From positions 62,001 through 126,000 of the forward strand of contig CAILCG010000022.1 in the NCBI GenBank assembly GCA_903832665.1: 64,000 nt of DNA, written 5' to 3'. Each line of letters opens with the position of its first letter. The stretch's first letter is position 1. A model generated the notes under the pieces. That model was not told where the DNA came from and made no database searches. It saw only the letters and a list, made by a program, of their open reading frames with translations. Both the position numbers and the translations under genes were made by a program. The stretch comes from an uncultured Methanomicrobiales archaeon. GTDB lineage: Archaea; Halobacteriota; Methanomicrobia; Methanomicrobiales; Methanospirillaceae. Positions 46,869 through 56,987 of this stretch are shown here, piece by piece.

Positions 46869-47338
46869 TCTTTCCCCTTGATGATGAGTTTTTACTCATT
46901 TCAGGGAAGCACTCTTTTTTACTGGTTGCAAAGACCCGTACCCGGTTTGCCCTTTGTTTGGAGATCCCTGCCGATGAGTATGTCCAAAGAGTAGATTCTG
47001 GGGATCTCGTAGTCGTTTCTGCACCGGACGGTGGATCTGTTGAACCGGCAGTGATGCTCATCGAACTCGTAAGAACATATCACATGCCGCTGCTCGTTCT
47101 TAAAAAAGGTCACCCGGGATCAAAACGTATCACTCGCGTGATATCTGTCGCACCGGAGATCTCTACCAGTTGCTCGATTCAGCGGGGTACGCACCCTGAA
47201 CAGCACCTTGTCTGTTCGAGTGACGAACTTGCCGGATTAACCCTTACGAGTATCGATGGCGGGGTCAGGATATCCACGATTCCTTCGGGGGTATCACTTA
47301 AAGCAGTAAAATGCTGGATCACGACCGAATTTTCCTGA
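46865..47338 (+). CDS. Conserved protein of unknown function
   Basis: A 157-residue soluble protein without signal or membrane segment. It contains LVVVSAPDGGSVEPAVMLIELVRTYHMPLLVLKKGHPGSKRI in the middle, which suggests an alpha/beta domain, and a second beta-rich part at the end. I recognise no family. Tight overlap with the zinc ribbon indicates a joint function, and both follow the secretion genes by about 70 bases. Confidence 0.7.
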   Translation: MIFPLDDEFLLISGKHSFLLVAKTRTRFALCLEIPADEYVQRVDSGDLVVVSAPDGGSVEPAVMLIELVRTYHMPLLVLKKGHPGSKRITRVISVAPEISTSCSIQRGTHPEQHLVCSSDELAGLTLTSIDGGVRISTIPSGVSLKAVKCWITTEFS

Positions 47339-47396
47339 TTATCTGATTTTTCCGGGTTTAGAGTACTGGCGGAATAATCCTGATCGTAAATAACAA

Positions 47397-47405
47397 TACA
47401 TATAT
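47397..47405 (+). promoter_or_regulatory. TATA box of the ATP synthase operon
   Basis: tacatatat lies 44-52 bases before the atpH ATG; the leader has aggaggg about five bases before ATG as a strong ribosome binding site. Confidence 0.6.
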
Positions 47406-47448
47406 CTCTTTTTTCCCAACTATTGTACTGCCGTGAGAGGAGGGTTGG

Positions 47449-47778
47449 ATGAAGACTGAGGTCCTACAAGACATCAAGAAAGCTGAAGAAGAGTACCAAT
47501 CGATGATCAGCAAGGCCCAGGAAGAGAAGAAGCATAAGCATTCCCAGGCCGAACTGGAATCTGATAATCTGGTCGCAAAAGCGCAGAGTAATGCTGAACA
47601 ATATAAAAAGCTGAAACTGGAAGAAGCACGGCACCAGGCAGCACTTAAACACGCTGAAATCATAAAAAGTGGCAATCAGCGCGCAGCGGCACTCAAAGTG
47701 AAAGGGGAACAGAACCTTTCAAAAGCAGTGCAGCTGTTGGTTTTGCGGTTTAAGGAGCAGCTGCATGTTAACGCCTAA
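47449..47778 (+). CDS. atpH: A-type ATP synthase subunit H (peripheral stalk)
   Basis: 109 residues, almost entirely a charged coiled coil with heptad-like Ala/Lys/Glu pattern (KKAEEEYQSMISKAQEEKK). Pairs with subunit E to form the outer stalk. First gene of the operon HIKECFABD, with a TATA box and a strong aggagg ribosome binding site before it. Its stop overlaps atpI by 14 bases. Confidence 0.9.
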   Translation: MKTEVLQDIKKAEEEYQSMISKAQEEKKHKHSQAELESDNLVAKAQSNAEQYKKLKLEEARHQAALKHAEIIKSGNQRAAALKVKGEQNLSKAVQLLVLRFKEQLHVNA

Positions 47779-49732
47779 GTGGATGAGCCGGCTGCTCATC
47801 GCCGCTTCCCGGGACCAGATGGCTCCGGTTGTTGCGGAACTTTATCGCCACCACCTGTTTCATATTGAGGAGTTCGTTGAAGCAGGGGCTGAAGGGTACG
47901 AGGGCTTTAAGATCGGTACGCCTCTTTCAGGAGCAAGCGAAGCATCTGTTGATCTCGTCAAGATACGGGCAATAGAAAATGCCACCTCTATCCAGGGGGA
48001 TGACATTGATTCTGCAAAGGTCAGCACCCGGACAGAATTGAGATCCAGAATTGAACGTGACCTTCCGGTTCTTGAAAAAGAAGTAGAGGATCTTACGGTA
48101 CGACGCTCACAGCTGGATGCACGGGTAAAGGAAAACGAGCAGAGAATTGCTGAGATCACACCGTTTCTTACCTTAACGGTGGATTTGGACCTGTACCGCG
48201 GATATGCTGGCTTTTCCGTGTTTGCAGGCTATGTAGATCGTGAAGTAACACTTACTCTACCCTGTGAGATATCGTATACTACGGGGAAGGAAAAAAATTT
48301 CATCGTCATTGTTGCCCCTGTCGGGCAGCGCAATGAGGTGGAACAGGCATTGCAGGCAGCTGCATTTCAGTCTGTACAGATTCCCGAAGAATCAGGGGCT
48401 CCGCAGGCACGAATCGATCATTATACCGCTGAGATCTCCCGGATGAGAACGGAGCTCGGAGAAATTATACAGAAACTGGAGGAAATCCGGACAAAACATA
48501 GCGGATTTCTGGTCGCCTGCGAGGAGTTGTTAAGGGCTGAAGTGGAGCAGACTGAAGCCCCACTGCGGTTTGCAACAACAAAACAGACGTTCGTTGCAGA
48601 GGGCTGGGTACCCTCTGAACGTGTTGATGCGGTAACCGATGCTCTTGTCAAAACGACCGGCGGAAAGATCTATGTCACTGTTCTGCCGATTGACTTTGAA
48701 CATGACAACGTCCCTGTCGAGTACAACAACCCGTCATTTGCAAAACCCACGCAGGTGCTCATCGACGTGTTCAACCGGCCCCGGTATACCGAAATCGACC
48801 CCACGCTGATGGTCTCAATCGTATTTCCCATCTTCTTTGGATTGATCCTCGGGGATGTCGGGTACGGGCTGATTCTCCTTGCGATGGCACTAGGACTCAG
48901 GAAATTCATGAAGGGCGAAGAAGGCCAGCAATTGCTTGCCGTGCTCAGGAATGCGAGCATATCGACCATCATCTTTGGTGTGCTCTATAGCGAATTCCTG
49001 GGTTTTGCCATTCCCGGACTGAAACCAATCATGCCATCCCGTCACCTGATAGCAGAACATGGTGGTCACGGGCCGATGATTCCGGATCTGATGATCCTGT
49101 CCATCTGGATCGGTATACTGCATATTACACTAGGGCGTATTCTTGGCATGATCAATCATGCACGCCAGGATCATGGCGATCACCGTATCAAAGCGGTAAT
49201 GGCGAATCTTGGCTGGCTTGCGGTCATGTGGGGTATCCTGATCGCAATCTGGTCAATTGCCGCATTGCCGCTTATGCCCAACCTGACCGGTCTCCTCTCT
49301 GTCGTATCGATAGTAAATATCGGGGGAGTAATAGGGGCAATTCTCGTAGTGATCGGGGTTGCGTTTATTGCAAGGGACTCAATGCTCGAGGTTGTTGAAA
49401 TCCCGACGATCATTTCGCATGTTTTATCCTATGCCCGTATCGTTGCGGTCGGGCTCTCTTCGGTCGCCATTGCAATGGTCATCAATTTCATTGCGATCGG
49501 TATGTTCATTGAGCCCCAGTTGAAAAATTTTACCCTTTTTAGTATTTTTATCATCCTTGCCGGAATAGTCATCTTCCTTTTGGGACATGCGCTGAACACG
49601 GCACTGGGTATCCTGGGTGGGGGACTCCACTCAATCAGGTTGCATTATGTTGAATTCTTCACCAAGTTTTACAAAGGTGGAGGCGTGAAGTACATTCCGT
49701 TCGGAATGAAAAGAAGATTTACGGAGGACTAA
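47765..49732 (+). CDS. atpI: A-type ATP synthase subunit I (subunit a, ion channel)
   Basis: 655 residues. The N-terminal half (to about residue 330) is a cytoplasmic stalk-binding domain with coiled coils; the C-terminal half has about eight membrane helices, including LGDVGYGLILL and LSYARIVAVGLSSVAIAM, where the Arg is the essential residue facing the rotor. It forms the half-channels for H+ or Na+. The atpK gene follows after three bases. Confidence 0.94.
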   Translation: MLTPKWMSRLLIAASRDQMAPVVAELYRHHLFHIEEFVEAGAEGYEGFKIGTPLSGASEASVDLVKIRAIENATSIQGDDIDSAKVSTRTELRSRIERDLPVLEKEVEDLTVRRSQLDARVKENEQRIAEITPFLTLTVDLDLYRGYAGFSVFAGYVDREVTLTLPCEISYTTGKEKNFIVIVAPVGQRNEVEQALQAAAFQSVQIPEESGAPQARIDHYTAEISRMRTELGEIIQKLEEIRTKHSGFLVACEELLRAEVEQTEAPLRFATTKQTFVAEGWVPSERVDAVTDALVKTTGGKIYVTVLPIDFEHDNVPVEYNNPSFAKPTQVLIDVFNRPRYTEIDPTLMVSIVFPIFFGLILGDVGYGLILLAMALGLRKFMKGEEGQQLLAVLRNASISTIIFGVLYSEFLGFAIPGLKPIMPSRHLIAEHGGHGPMIPDLMILSIWIGILHITLGRILGMINHARQDHGDHRIKAVMANLGWLAVMWGILIAIWSIAALPLMPNLTGLLSVVSIVNIGGVIGAILVVIGVAFIARDSMLEVVEIPTIISHVLSYARIVAVGLSSVAIAMVINFIAIGMFIEPQLKNFTLFSIFIILAGIVIFLLGHALNTALGILGGGLHSIRLHYVEFFTKFYKGGGVKYIPFGMKRRFTED

Positions 49733-49735
49733 ATT

Positions 49736-50008
49736 ATGGCAGCAGAATTAGTAACAGCAGTAGACGTTGGAATGAGCGTAGAAGCAATCAAGGCATCGCA
49801 GATGGGAATGAAGGCACTTGGTGCAGGTATCGCAGTCGGTCTGACCGGTATCGGTACGGGTATTGCAGAAATGGGTATTGGATCAGCCGCAGTCGGTGCA
49901 GTCGCCGAGAACAAGGATATGTTCGGTCTTGCACTGCTCTTTACTGTTATCCCGGAAACCATCGTTATCTTCGGTCTTGTCGTCGGTCTCCTTCTGTTGT
50001 TCTTATAA
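49736..50008 (+). CDS. atpK: A-type ATP synthase subunit K (c-ring proteolipid)
   Basis: 90 residues with a short N-terminal leader and one helical hairpin. Helix one is GAGIAVGLTGIGTGIAEMGIGSAAVG and helix two carries the ion-binding Glu in VIPETIVIFG. The Glu-Thr pair in helix two is seen in Na+-binding rings, but coupling ion cannot be decided from this alone. Single-hairpin form, unlike the duplicated rotors of some methanogens. Confidence 0.93.
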   Translation: MAAELVTAVDVGMSVEAIKASQMGMKALGAGIAVGLTGIGTGIAEMGIGSAAVGAVAENKDMFGLALLFTVIPETIVIFGLVVGLLLLFL

Positions 50009-50021
50009 GCAGGAGCAGACA

Positions 50022-50600
50022 ATGGGACTGGAAGCCGTTGTAGAAGAGATCAGGGAAAAAGGCAGGCGCGAAGCAGAAAGGATTCAGGCAGAGTCAAAGC
50101 AAGACGTTGAGAAGATCCTGGCAGCTGCACACAAGCGGGTTGAAGAGATCAAACTTGTCGCAGAGGCCGAGTCCGAAAAAAAGGCGGTCCACATAGTGGG
50201 CCAGGACATCTCTGCAGCAAACCTGCTTGTCAAACGCGAGATCCTTAATTCGCAAAAAGCGCTTCTGGACGAAGTCTACGAAGCGACACGAAAGGAGATC
50301 GCCGGACTCCCTGAGAGCTTCCATCGAGAAGCCATCAAAAAACTCCTCACCGAGGCAAAAAAGGAGATCCCGAAAGGGAAGATCTACTGCAATGCCCGGG
50401 ATCAAGCCGCAGTAAAAGCAATTATTGCCGAAAATTCCGGTTTAGCAGGATTTACTCTGGGTGACCCGGTCAACATTGACGGCGGGGTTCTCATAGAAGG
50501 TGAAGGAGCGGCGTTGCAGATTGATTACAGTTATCGCACATTCCTCGCACGGGTCTGGGAATCCGGGTTGAAAGATGCATCTGACATCCTGTTTGTATAG
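50022..50600 (+). CDS. atpE: A-type ATP synthase subunit E
   Basis: 192 residues from the ATG at 50022 (gcaggagcag before it). The N-terminal half is coiled coil (EIREKGRREAERIQAESKQDVEK), the C-terminal half a compact domain that caps the catalytic head. With subunit H it forms the peripheral stalk. The open frame runs back to 49863 within atpK but that part is out of family. Confidence 0.92.
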   Translation: MGLEAVVEEIREKGRREAERIQAESKQDVEKILAAAHKRVEEIKLVAEAESEKKAVHIVGQDISAANLLVKREILNSQKALLDEVYEATRKEIAGLPESFHREAIKKLLTEAKKEIPKGKIYCNARDQAAVKAIIAENSGLAGFTLGDPVNIDGGVLIEGEGAALQIDYSYRTFLARVWESGLKDASDILFV

Positions 50601-50612
50601 GGAGGGTAAGAT

Positions 50613-51668
50613 ATGGTTGGGGTGAAGAATATCTCAGCACCGTACATCTATGTATGTACCAGGATGCGGGTGAGAAAGGCAAAGCTTCTCCCAAAGGAGG
50701 AGTATATGCGCATGCTCAATATGAGCCTCCCTGAGATTACCCGTCTCATCGGGGAAACCGAATACAAACAGGAGATCGACGAACTGGCTACCACCTTTAA
50801 AGGCATTGACTTGATTGAAGTCGCCCTTTCCTGGAACTTAGCCAAGGAATACCAGAAGATTCAGGAGATTACCCCGGGAAACCTCAAACAGTTCACTCAG
50901 GCGTATCTCCGTCGTTGGGATATCCAGAATGTTCTGACAATTCTCCGCGGTAAGATGCAGGGTGTCAAGGCCGGCAAGATCAAAGAGATCCTGGTTCCTG
51001 CCGGGAGTCTTGACGCTAATGTGCTCGACCGCCTCTTACCCGAAGAGAGTATTGAGCGGATCATCGATGCACTCAAGGGCCACCGGATGTATCCGGTATT
51101 AGCCCGCGAGTACCCGTACGCAAAGGAGAGTGGATCCTTATCTCGCATGGAAAATGAGCTCTACAAGCAGTTCTATGCGGAGATCCTTGCTGAAGGCGAA
51201 GGAGGAATCAAGGGGGGTAATCTTTTCCTTGATTTCATCAAACTCGATATCGATATCAAGAACATCAAGACACTGTTCCGACTCCGTGCTGACACCTTTA
51301 AGGAGGATGCCCGTGATATGCATATCATCGGGGGAGCACTTTCGGTAACAAATTTTGCCAATCTGAATAATATCGATGATCAGGGTGAATTCATTGACCA
51401 GCTCAAAGCGAAAATCCGCCAGAAGCTGCTGCTTTCTCTCCTTGAAGATATGAGGACTGAAAAAACAATCCGTGATGTTGAAGTAAGGCTCACCCGGGTG
51501 CAGCTGGAACAGATGGAGCGGATGTCAAAGCGCAATCCCATCTCTATTCATCCGATTCTCGTCTATCTCGAGAAGAAGAAGTACGAGGTGTTCAATCTCC
51601 GGGCTCTAGCCAGAGGAAAAGAGTCAAAACTGCCATCTGAAAAGATCGCGGAATACCTGGTGGTGTAA
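50613..51668 (+). CDS. atpC: A-type ATP synthase subunit C
   Basis: 351 residues, an all-helical protein of three similar bundles, as in AtpC/Vma6, which forms the socket between the central stalk and the membrane ring. Landmarks: YIYVCTRMRVRKAKLLP at the start and LVYLEKKKYEVFNLRALARGKE near the end. It precedes atpF with no gap. Confidence 0.92.
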   Translation: MVGVKNISAPYIYVCTRMRVRKAKLLPKEEYMRMLNMSLPEITRLIGETEYKQEIDELATTFKGIDLIEVALSWNLAKEYQKIQEITPGNLKQFTQAYLRRWDIQNVLTILRGKMQGVKAGKIKEILVPAGSLDANVLDRLLPEESIERIIDALKGHRMYPVLAREYPYAKESGSLSRMENELYKQFYAEILAEGEGGIKGGNLFLDFIKLDIDIKNIKTLFRLRADTFKEDARDMHIIGGALSVTNFANLNNIDDQGEFIDQLKAKIRQKLLLSLLEDMRTEKTIRDVEVRLTRVQLEQMERMSKRNPISIHPILVYLEKKKYEVFNLRALARGKESKLPSEKIAEYLVV

Positions 51669-51974
51669 ATGGAGATCGCAGTTATAGGCAACAGTGAGTT
51701 CATCCTCGGCTTCAGGCTTGCGGGTATCCGCAAGACCTATGCTGCCGAGAACGATGAACAACTCAATGAATACATCACCAGCGTGCTGCAGGATGGCGAG
51801 GTTGCTATTCTCGTACTCAACAGCAGCGACATGGAAAAAGTACCCCGCAGGCTTCGTGCAACTCTGGAAAATTCCGTAAAGCCGACCGTGATTGCGATCG
51901 GTGCCGAGGAAGAAGGGGGCCTGACCATGAGAGAGAGAATCAAGAGATCGGTGGGTGTTGATCTGTGGAAGTAA
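51669..51974 (+). CDS. atpF: A-type ATP synthase subunit F
   Basis: 101 residues with a Rossmann-like fold: [20 protein letters not shown] at the start and [23 protein letters not shown] at the end. It is a central-stalk component that binds subunit D. The stop overlaps the GTG start of atpA by ten bases. Confidence 0.93.
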   Translation: MEIAVIGNSEFILGFRLAGIRKTYAAENDEQLNEYITSVLQDGEVAILVLNSSDMEKVPRRLRATLENSVKPTVIAIGAEEEGGLTMRERIKRSVGVDLWK

Positions 51975-53731
51975 CAACCAAACAAGCAAAGGAAAAGAAA
52001 CAAGGGGTTCTGAAAAGAATCGCCGGCCCTGTCGTAACGGCAGTCAACCTTGACGCCCACATGTACGATGTGGTGAAGGTCGGCAAAGAAGAGCTGATGG
52101 GTGAGGTCATCAAGATCCAGGGTGACAGTGTCGTCATCCAGGTCTATGAAGATACCTCGGGCATCAGGCCAGGCGAACCGGTCTCAAACACCGGTCTTTC
52201 GCTTGCGGTTGAACTCGGTCCGGGTCTGCTGACCAGTATCTACGATGGAATCCAGCGTCCTCTGGAAGTCCTCGTGGACAAGATGGGCAACTTCATCCAG
52301 CGTGGTGTAACAGCACCAGGGCTCTCCCATGAAAAGAAATGGACCTTCAAGCCGCTCGTAAAGACCGGTGACAAGGTAGAACCGGGCGCACTTCTTGGAG
52401 AAGTTCAGGAAACCAACATCGTCCACAAGGTCATGCTGCCCCCGAACGTAAAAGCGGGAGTAGTCAAGACTATCAAGAGCGGAGACTACACGATCGACGA
52501 GATCATCTGTGTTCTCGAAGATGGTCGCGAGTACCCGATGATCCAGCGCTGGCCAGTCCGTGTCCCCCGCCCGGTAAAAGAGAAGATGAACCCGACGATT
52601 CCCCTGATCACCGGTCAGCGGATCCTCGACGGTCTCTTCCCGATTGCTAAAGGCGGTACCGCCGCAATTCCCGGACCTTTCGGGAGCGGCAAGACCGTTA
52701 CCCAGCAGCAGCTGGCAAAATGGTCGGATGCCGAGATCGTGGTGTACATCGGCTGCGGAGAACGCGGCAACGAGATGACGGAAGTTCTTACGGAATTCCC
52801 GCACCTTGAAGACCCCAAGAGCGGAAAGCCCCTCATGGAACGGACCGTGCTCATTGCAAATACGTCCAACATGCCGGTGGCAGCCCGTGAAGCATCGGTT
52901 TACACCGGTATCACCATCGCGGAATACTTCCGTGACATGGGTTACGACGTTTCCCTGATGGCTGACTCAACCTCTCGCTGGGCAGAAGCCATGCGTGAGA
53001 TCTCCTCGCGTCTCGAAGAGATGCCCGGTGAAGAAGGGTACCCGGCCTACCTTGCAGCCCGCCTCTCGGAGTTCTACGAGCGAGCCGGTCTTGTCAAGAC
53101 TCTCAGCGGGACCCGCGGTTCCGTCTCGGTTATCGGTGCAGTTTCCCCACCTGGTGGAGACTTCTCAGAACCGGTCACCCAGAATACCCTGCGTATCGTC
53201 AAGGTATTCTGGGCACTGGATGCCAAGCTCTCCCAGCGCCGGCACTTCCCGGCCATCAACTGGCTGAACTCGTACTCCCTGTATCTCGAAGCTCTCCATG
53301 ACTACTATGACAAGGAAGTCTCTCCCGAATGGAACACTATCCGGTCATGGGCCATGGAAATCCTCCAGAAAGAGGCAGAACTTCAGGAGATTGTGCAGCT
53401 TGTCGGTTCCGATGCCCTGCCCGAATCAGAACAGGTGACCATCGAAGTCGCCCGTATGATCCGCGAGATCTTCCTCCAGCAGAACGCGTACGACTCGGTC
53501 GACACTTTCTGTGACATGAAGAAACAGTATGCCATGATGAAGTCTATCAAGACATATGCAGAACTGGCGTACGCAGCCCAGCTTGTCGGTGTCAGCCCTG
53601 CCCAGATCAATGCAGTCAAGGCCAAGAATGAGCTGGCCCAGATCAAGTTCATCAAGGACTACACACCCGAGCTGGCGAAGATTATGAAACAGATGGACGA
53701 TGAGTTCAACACACTGAGGTCGGCAGCATGA
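51965..53731 (+). CDS. atpA: A-type ATP synthase catalytic subunit A
   Basis: 588 residues starting from GTG. The P-loop is GPFGSGKT (about residue 239), preceded by the A-subunit-specific bulge domain (about 110-200). Later [26 protein letters not shown] and [12 protein letters not shown]-like catalytic segments. Hydrolyses or makes ATP with subunit B. Overlaps atpF by ten bases and atpB by four. Confidence 0.97.
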   Translation: MEVTTKQAKEKKQGVLKRIAGPVVTAVNLDAHMYDVVKVGKEELMGEVIKIQGDSVVIQVYEDTSGIRPGEPVSNTGLSLAVELGPGLLTSIYDGIQRPLEVLVDKMGNFIQRGVTAPGLSHEKKWTFKPLVKTGDKVEPGALLGEVQETNIVHKVMLPPNVKAGVVKTIKSGDYTIDEIICVLEDGREYPMIQRWPVRVPRPVKEKMNPTIPLITGQRILDGLFPIAKGGTAAIPGPFGSGKTVTQQQLAKWSDAEIVVYIGCGERGNEMTEVLTEFPHLEDPKSGKPLMERTVLIANTSNMPVAAREASVYTGITIAEYFRDMGYDVSLMADSTSRWAEAMREISSRLEEMPGEEGYPAYLAARLSEFYERAGLVKTLSGTRGSVSVIGAVSPPGGDFSEPVTQNTLRIVKVFWALDAKLSQRRHFPAINWLNSYSLYLEALHDYYDKEVSPEWNTIRSWAMEILQKEAELQEIVQLVGSDALPESEQVTIEVARMIREIFLQQNAYDSVDTFCDMKKQYAMMKSIKTYAELAYAAQLVGVSPAQINAVKAKNELAQIKFIKDYTPELAKIMKQMDDEFNTLRSAA

Positions 53732-55116
53732 AGGAATACAGGACGATAAGTAAGATTGCCGGGCCGCTTGTCTTTGTCGAAAAGACCGAGCCAATCGCCT
53801 ACGGCGAACTCGTTAATATCATTCTTTCCGATGGCACAACCAAGCGTGGCCAAGTGCTTGACACGAGCGACGAACTCGTCGTTGTCCAGATCTTCGAGAC
53901 CACAGCCGGTATCGGAAGAGACAGCGGTGTCCGGTTCACGGGAGAAACCATCAAGATGCCCGTGGGTAGGGAGATGCTCGGACGCATTCTGTCCGGTGGC
54001 GGTAAGCCCATTGATGGAGGCCCGGATCTTGTCCCGGAGAAGCGCCTGGACATCAACGGTGCTGCCATCAACCCGTACGCCCGGGGTATGCCGGCGGATT
54101 TCATCCAGACCGGTATCTCCACCATTGACGGGACCAACACCCTTGTCCGTGGCCAGAAACTCCCGATCTTCTCGGGTGCAGGTCTCCCGCACAACAATGT
54201 TGCGCTGCAGATCGCCCGTCAGGCAAAGGTGCCTGGTTCGACCGAGAAATTCGCGGTAGTCTTTGCTGCAATGGGTATCACCAAAGAAGAAGCGAACTAC
54301 TTCATGCAGGACTTCGAGCGCACCGGTGCGCTGGAACGAGCGGTTGTATTCCTCAACCTTGCAGATGACCCGGCTGTAGAGCGTATCATCACGCCCCGTC
54401 TCGCCCTGACAACTGCTGAATACCTTGCTTTCGAGCTCGGTATGCACGTGCTCGTTATCCTGACGGATATGACCAACTATTGTGAAGCGCTCCGTCAGAT
54501 CGGTGCAGCCCGTGAAGAAGTGCCCGGTCGCCGTGGCTACCCGGGGTACATGTACACGGATCTTGCCAACCTCTACGAGCGTGCCGGTATGATCAAGGGT
54601 CAGAAGGGCTCTGTCACCCAGATCCCGATCCTTACCATGCCCGGTGACGATATCACCCACCCGATCGCCGACCTGACCGGTTACATCACCGAAGGCCAGA
54701 TCGTGGTCAACCGTGATCTCCACCGCAAAGGTATCTACCCCCCCATCAACGTACTCCCATCCCTCTCCCGTCTGATGAATCTCGGTATCGGGAAAGGAAA
54801 GACCCGTGAAGACCACAAGAAGGTCTCTGACCAGATGTATGCAGGGTACGCAGAAGGAAACGATCTCCGTGGACTCGTTGCGATCGTTGGTAAGGATGCA
54901 CTCTCCGAACGTGACCGGCTGCTCTTGGAGTTCGCCGATCTCTTCGAGAACAAGTTTGTCCGCCAGGGATACGATGAAGACCGGACGATCGAGGATACCC
55001 TGAACATCGGCTGGGACCTGCTCTCGACCTTACCGGTAGAACAGCTGACCCGTATCGACCGCGAACTTATCAACAAGTACCACCCGAAGTTCCGCACTGG
55101 TGCAAAGAAGGAGTAA
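53728..55116 (+). CDS. atpB: A-type ATP synthase regulatory subunit B
   Basis: 462 residues. It has [16 protein letters not shown] instead of a P-loop, as expected for the non-catalytic subunit, and the [12 protein letters not shown] segment. It alternates with A in the head. It overlaps atpA by four bases (ATGA). A 385-codon antisense frame under this gene is only a codon-bias shadow. Confidence 0.97.
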   Translation: MKEYRTISKIAGPLVFVEKTEPIAYGELVNIILSDGTTKRGQVLDTSDELVVVQIFETTAGIGRDSGVRFTGETIKMPVGREMLGRILSGGGKPIDGGPDLVPEKRLDINGAAINPYARGMPADFIQTGISTIDGTNTLVRGQKLPIFSGAGLPHNNVALQIARQAKVPGSTEKFAVVFAAMGITKEEANYFMQDFERTGALERAVVFLNLADDPAVERIITPRLALTTAEYLAFELGMHVLVILTDMTNYCEALRQIGAAREEVPGRRGYPGYMYTDLANLYERAGMIKGQKGSVTQIPILTMPGDDITHPIADLTGYITEGQIVVNRDLHRKGIYPPINVLPSLSRLMNLGIGKGKTREDHKKVSDQMYAGYAEGNDLRGLVAIVGKDALSERDRLLLEFADLFENKFVRQGYDEDRTIEDTLNIGWDLLSTLPVEQLTRIDRELINKYHPKFRTGAKKE

Positions 55117-55123
55117 GAAGTCC

Positions 55124-55753
55124 ATGGCCCTGCGCGATATCAAGCCAACCCGTTCCGAACTGATCGACTTAAAGCGGAAGATCAAGCTTTCGGAGCGTGG
55201 CTACAAGATCCTTAAAATGAAGCGCGATGGACTGATTCTTGAATTTTTCAAGATCCTGGCAAATGCAAAGGATACCCGGGGCGACCTTCTCAGAAAGTAC
55301 GCAACCGCTGTCGAGATGATGGCTCTGGCCAATACTGTTGAAGGTGCAATTGGTGTGAAATCAGCTGCATTCTCGGTCAAAGAGGTGCCCGAGATCACCT
55401 TGAAGAGCAAGAATATCATGGGCGTGGTCGTTCCGCAGATAGAATCATCGAAAGTCAGGAAAAATCTTGTCGACCGCGGGTATGGGGTGCTTGGCACCTC
55501 TACCGTAATCGACGAGACGGCATCTGCGTTTGAGGAACTCGTTGAGTCAATTATCGAGAGTGCCGAGATCGAGACCACGATGAAACGCCTGCTTGACGAG
55601 ATTGAGAAGACCAAACGCCGTGTCAATGCCCTTGAGTTCAAGGTCATCCCTGAACTCACAGAAGCACGGGATTTCATCAAGATGCGTCTTGATGAGATGG
55701 AAAGAGAAGAGCTCTTCCGGATGAAAAAGATCAAATCCCGGAATACCACGTAA
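55124..55753 (+). CDS. atpD: A-type ATP synthase subunit D (central stalk)
   Basis: 209 residues from ATG 55124, with aaggag 11 bases ahead. Long N- and C-terminal coiled coils (DIKPTRSELIDLKRKIKLSERGYKILK and RRVNALEFKVIPELTEARDFI) form the rotating shaft. The open frame begins 24 bases earlier in the atpB end; the family start is at 55124. Confidence 0.94.
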   Translation: MALRDIKPTRSELIDLKRKIKLSERGYKILKMKRDGLILEFFKILANAKDTRGDLLRKYATAVEMMALANTVEGAIGVKSAAFSVKEVPEITLKSKNIMGVVVPQIESSKVRKNLVDRGYGVLGTSTVIDETASAFEELVESIIESAEIETTMKRLLDEIEKTKRRVNALEFKVIPELTEARDFIKMRLDEMEREELFRMKKIKSRNTT

Positions 55754-55767
55754 TTTTTTATGAGGTT

Positions 55768-56985
55768 ATGATGCCGATCGGAACCATCAGGGAACTGGGG
55801 TGTGAGGGTAAGACCGTGCTCCTCCGGCTCGATCTCAACTCTCCCATCGACCCCACTACCAATCTTATTCTTGATGACAAGCGTTTCCGGGAACACCTTC
55901 CCACGATTCGTGCCCTTTCTGAAAGCCGTGTTGTGATAGTCACTCACCAGAGCCGGCCGGGTAAAAAAGATTTCACTCCTCTTGAAGCTCATGCAGAGAA
56001 GCTTGAGCACCTCCTTGGAAAACCGGTTACGTACGTCGATAGTATCTTCGGGAAGCATGCCCGCGAATCCGTTCATGCGATGAAGATCGGGGAAGTGTTG
56101 ATGCTTGAGAATGTCAGGTTCAATGCAGAAGAGAACCTGACCTTGAAACCCGAAGAAGCGAAAAAGACACATCTGGTAAAGAAGCTTGCAGCCATGGCAG
56201 ATGTCTTTGTCAATGATGCGTTTGGAACCGCCCATCGTTCGCAACCAACGGTTGTAGGACTTCCCATGATCATGCGTTCGGCAGGGGGACTTCTCATGGA
56301 AAAGGAAGTGTCTACTCTTTCGAGAGTCTTTTCCGGGGCTCCCCGCCCGGTCTGCATGGTGCTTGGGGGCACCAAGGTTGACGATTCCATTGATGTCGCC
56401 CGGCATGTGCTGGATAATGGCATCGCTGATCAGGTCGTGGTCATTGGCGTTGTAGCGAATGTCTTCCTGATAGCTGCCGGGTACAATATCGGCAAACCCT
56501 CTGCGCAGCTGATCGCCCAGCTCAAGTACCAGCCGGAGATAGAGAAAGCAAAAGAGATCCTTGCCCGACACCGGGACCGGGTCGTGATGCCTGAGTCTGT
56601 CGCTGTAAGGCAGGATAATCACCGCGTGGAATATGCAATAGACAAAATACCTGATGATTCTCCCGTGCTGGATCTCGGTATGGATGCGGTTGCAACCCTT
56701 GTTCACGAGATTCGGAAAGCGGGAACCGTGGTATTCAACGGGCCTGCCGGTGTCTTTGAAGACGCGGATTTTGCTACCGGTACGTACGAACTTCTTAGGG
56801 CCGCCTCAAAAGTAGAATTCTCTGTTGTTGGCGGGGGGCACACCGCAGTAGTAATAGAAAAACTCGGTATCGAGAAAGATTTTACCCATATCTCGACCGG
56901 CGGTGGAGCCTGTATAGAGTTCCTGACCGGGAAGAAGCTCCCTGCAGTCGATGCACTGGAGCAGTCAAAAAAGATTTTTGGGTAA
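55768..56985 (+). CDS. pgk: Phosphoglycerate kinase
   Basis: 405 residues. VLLRLDLNSPID, LTHQSRPG-like VTHQSRPGKKDF, and FVNDAFGTAHRSQPT define the N-domain; the C-domain has VLGGTKVDDSI and GPAGVFED, and TGGGACIEFLTGKKLP. It converts 1,3-bisphosphoglycerate and ADP to 3-phosphoglycerate and ATP, or the reverse in gluconeogenesis. Directly after atpD (14-base gap), so it may share the transcript. Start could be either of two neighbouring ATGs. Confidence 0.95.
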   Translation: MMPIGTIRELGCEGKTVLLRLDLNSPIDPTTNLILDDKRFREHLPTIRALSESRVVIVTHQSRPGKKDFTPLEAHAEKLEHLLGKPVTYVDSIFGKHARESVHAMKIGEVLMLENVRFNAEENLTLKPEEAKKTHLVKKLAAMADVFVNDAFGTAHRSQPTVVGLPMIMRSAGGLLMEKEVSTLSRVFSGAPRPVCMVLGGTKVDDSIDVARHVLDNGIADQVVVIGVVANVFLIAAGYNIGKPSAQLIAQLKYQPEIEKAKEILARHRDRVVMPESVAVRQDNHRVEYAIDKIPDDSPVLDLGMDAVATLVHEIRKAGTVVFNGPAGVFEDADFATGTYELLRAASKVEFSVVGGGHTAVVIEKLGIEKDFTHISTGGGACIEFLTGKKLPAVDALEQSKKIFG

Positions 56986-56987
56986 CC

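Noticed and set aside
53659-54816. 385-codon antisense frame under atpB
   Set aside because: It is the shadow of biased codons in a highly conserved gene and has no family-like sequence or ribosome binding site.
55201-56706. 501-codon antisense frame across atpD and pgk
   Set aside because: It spans two well-supported genes on the other strand; the text is low in hydrophobic cores and rich in His/Arg, as for a shadow frame.
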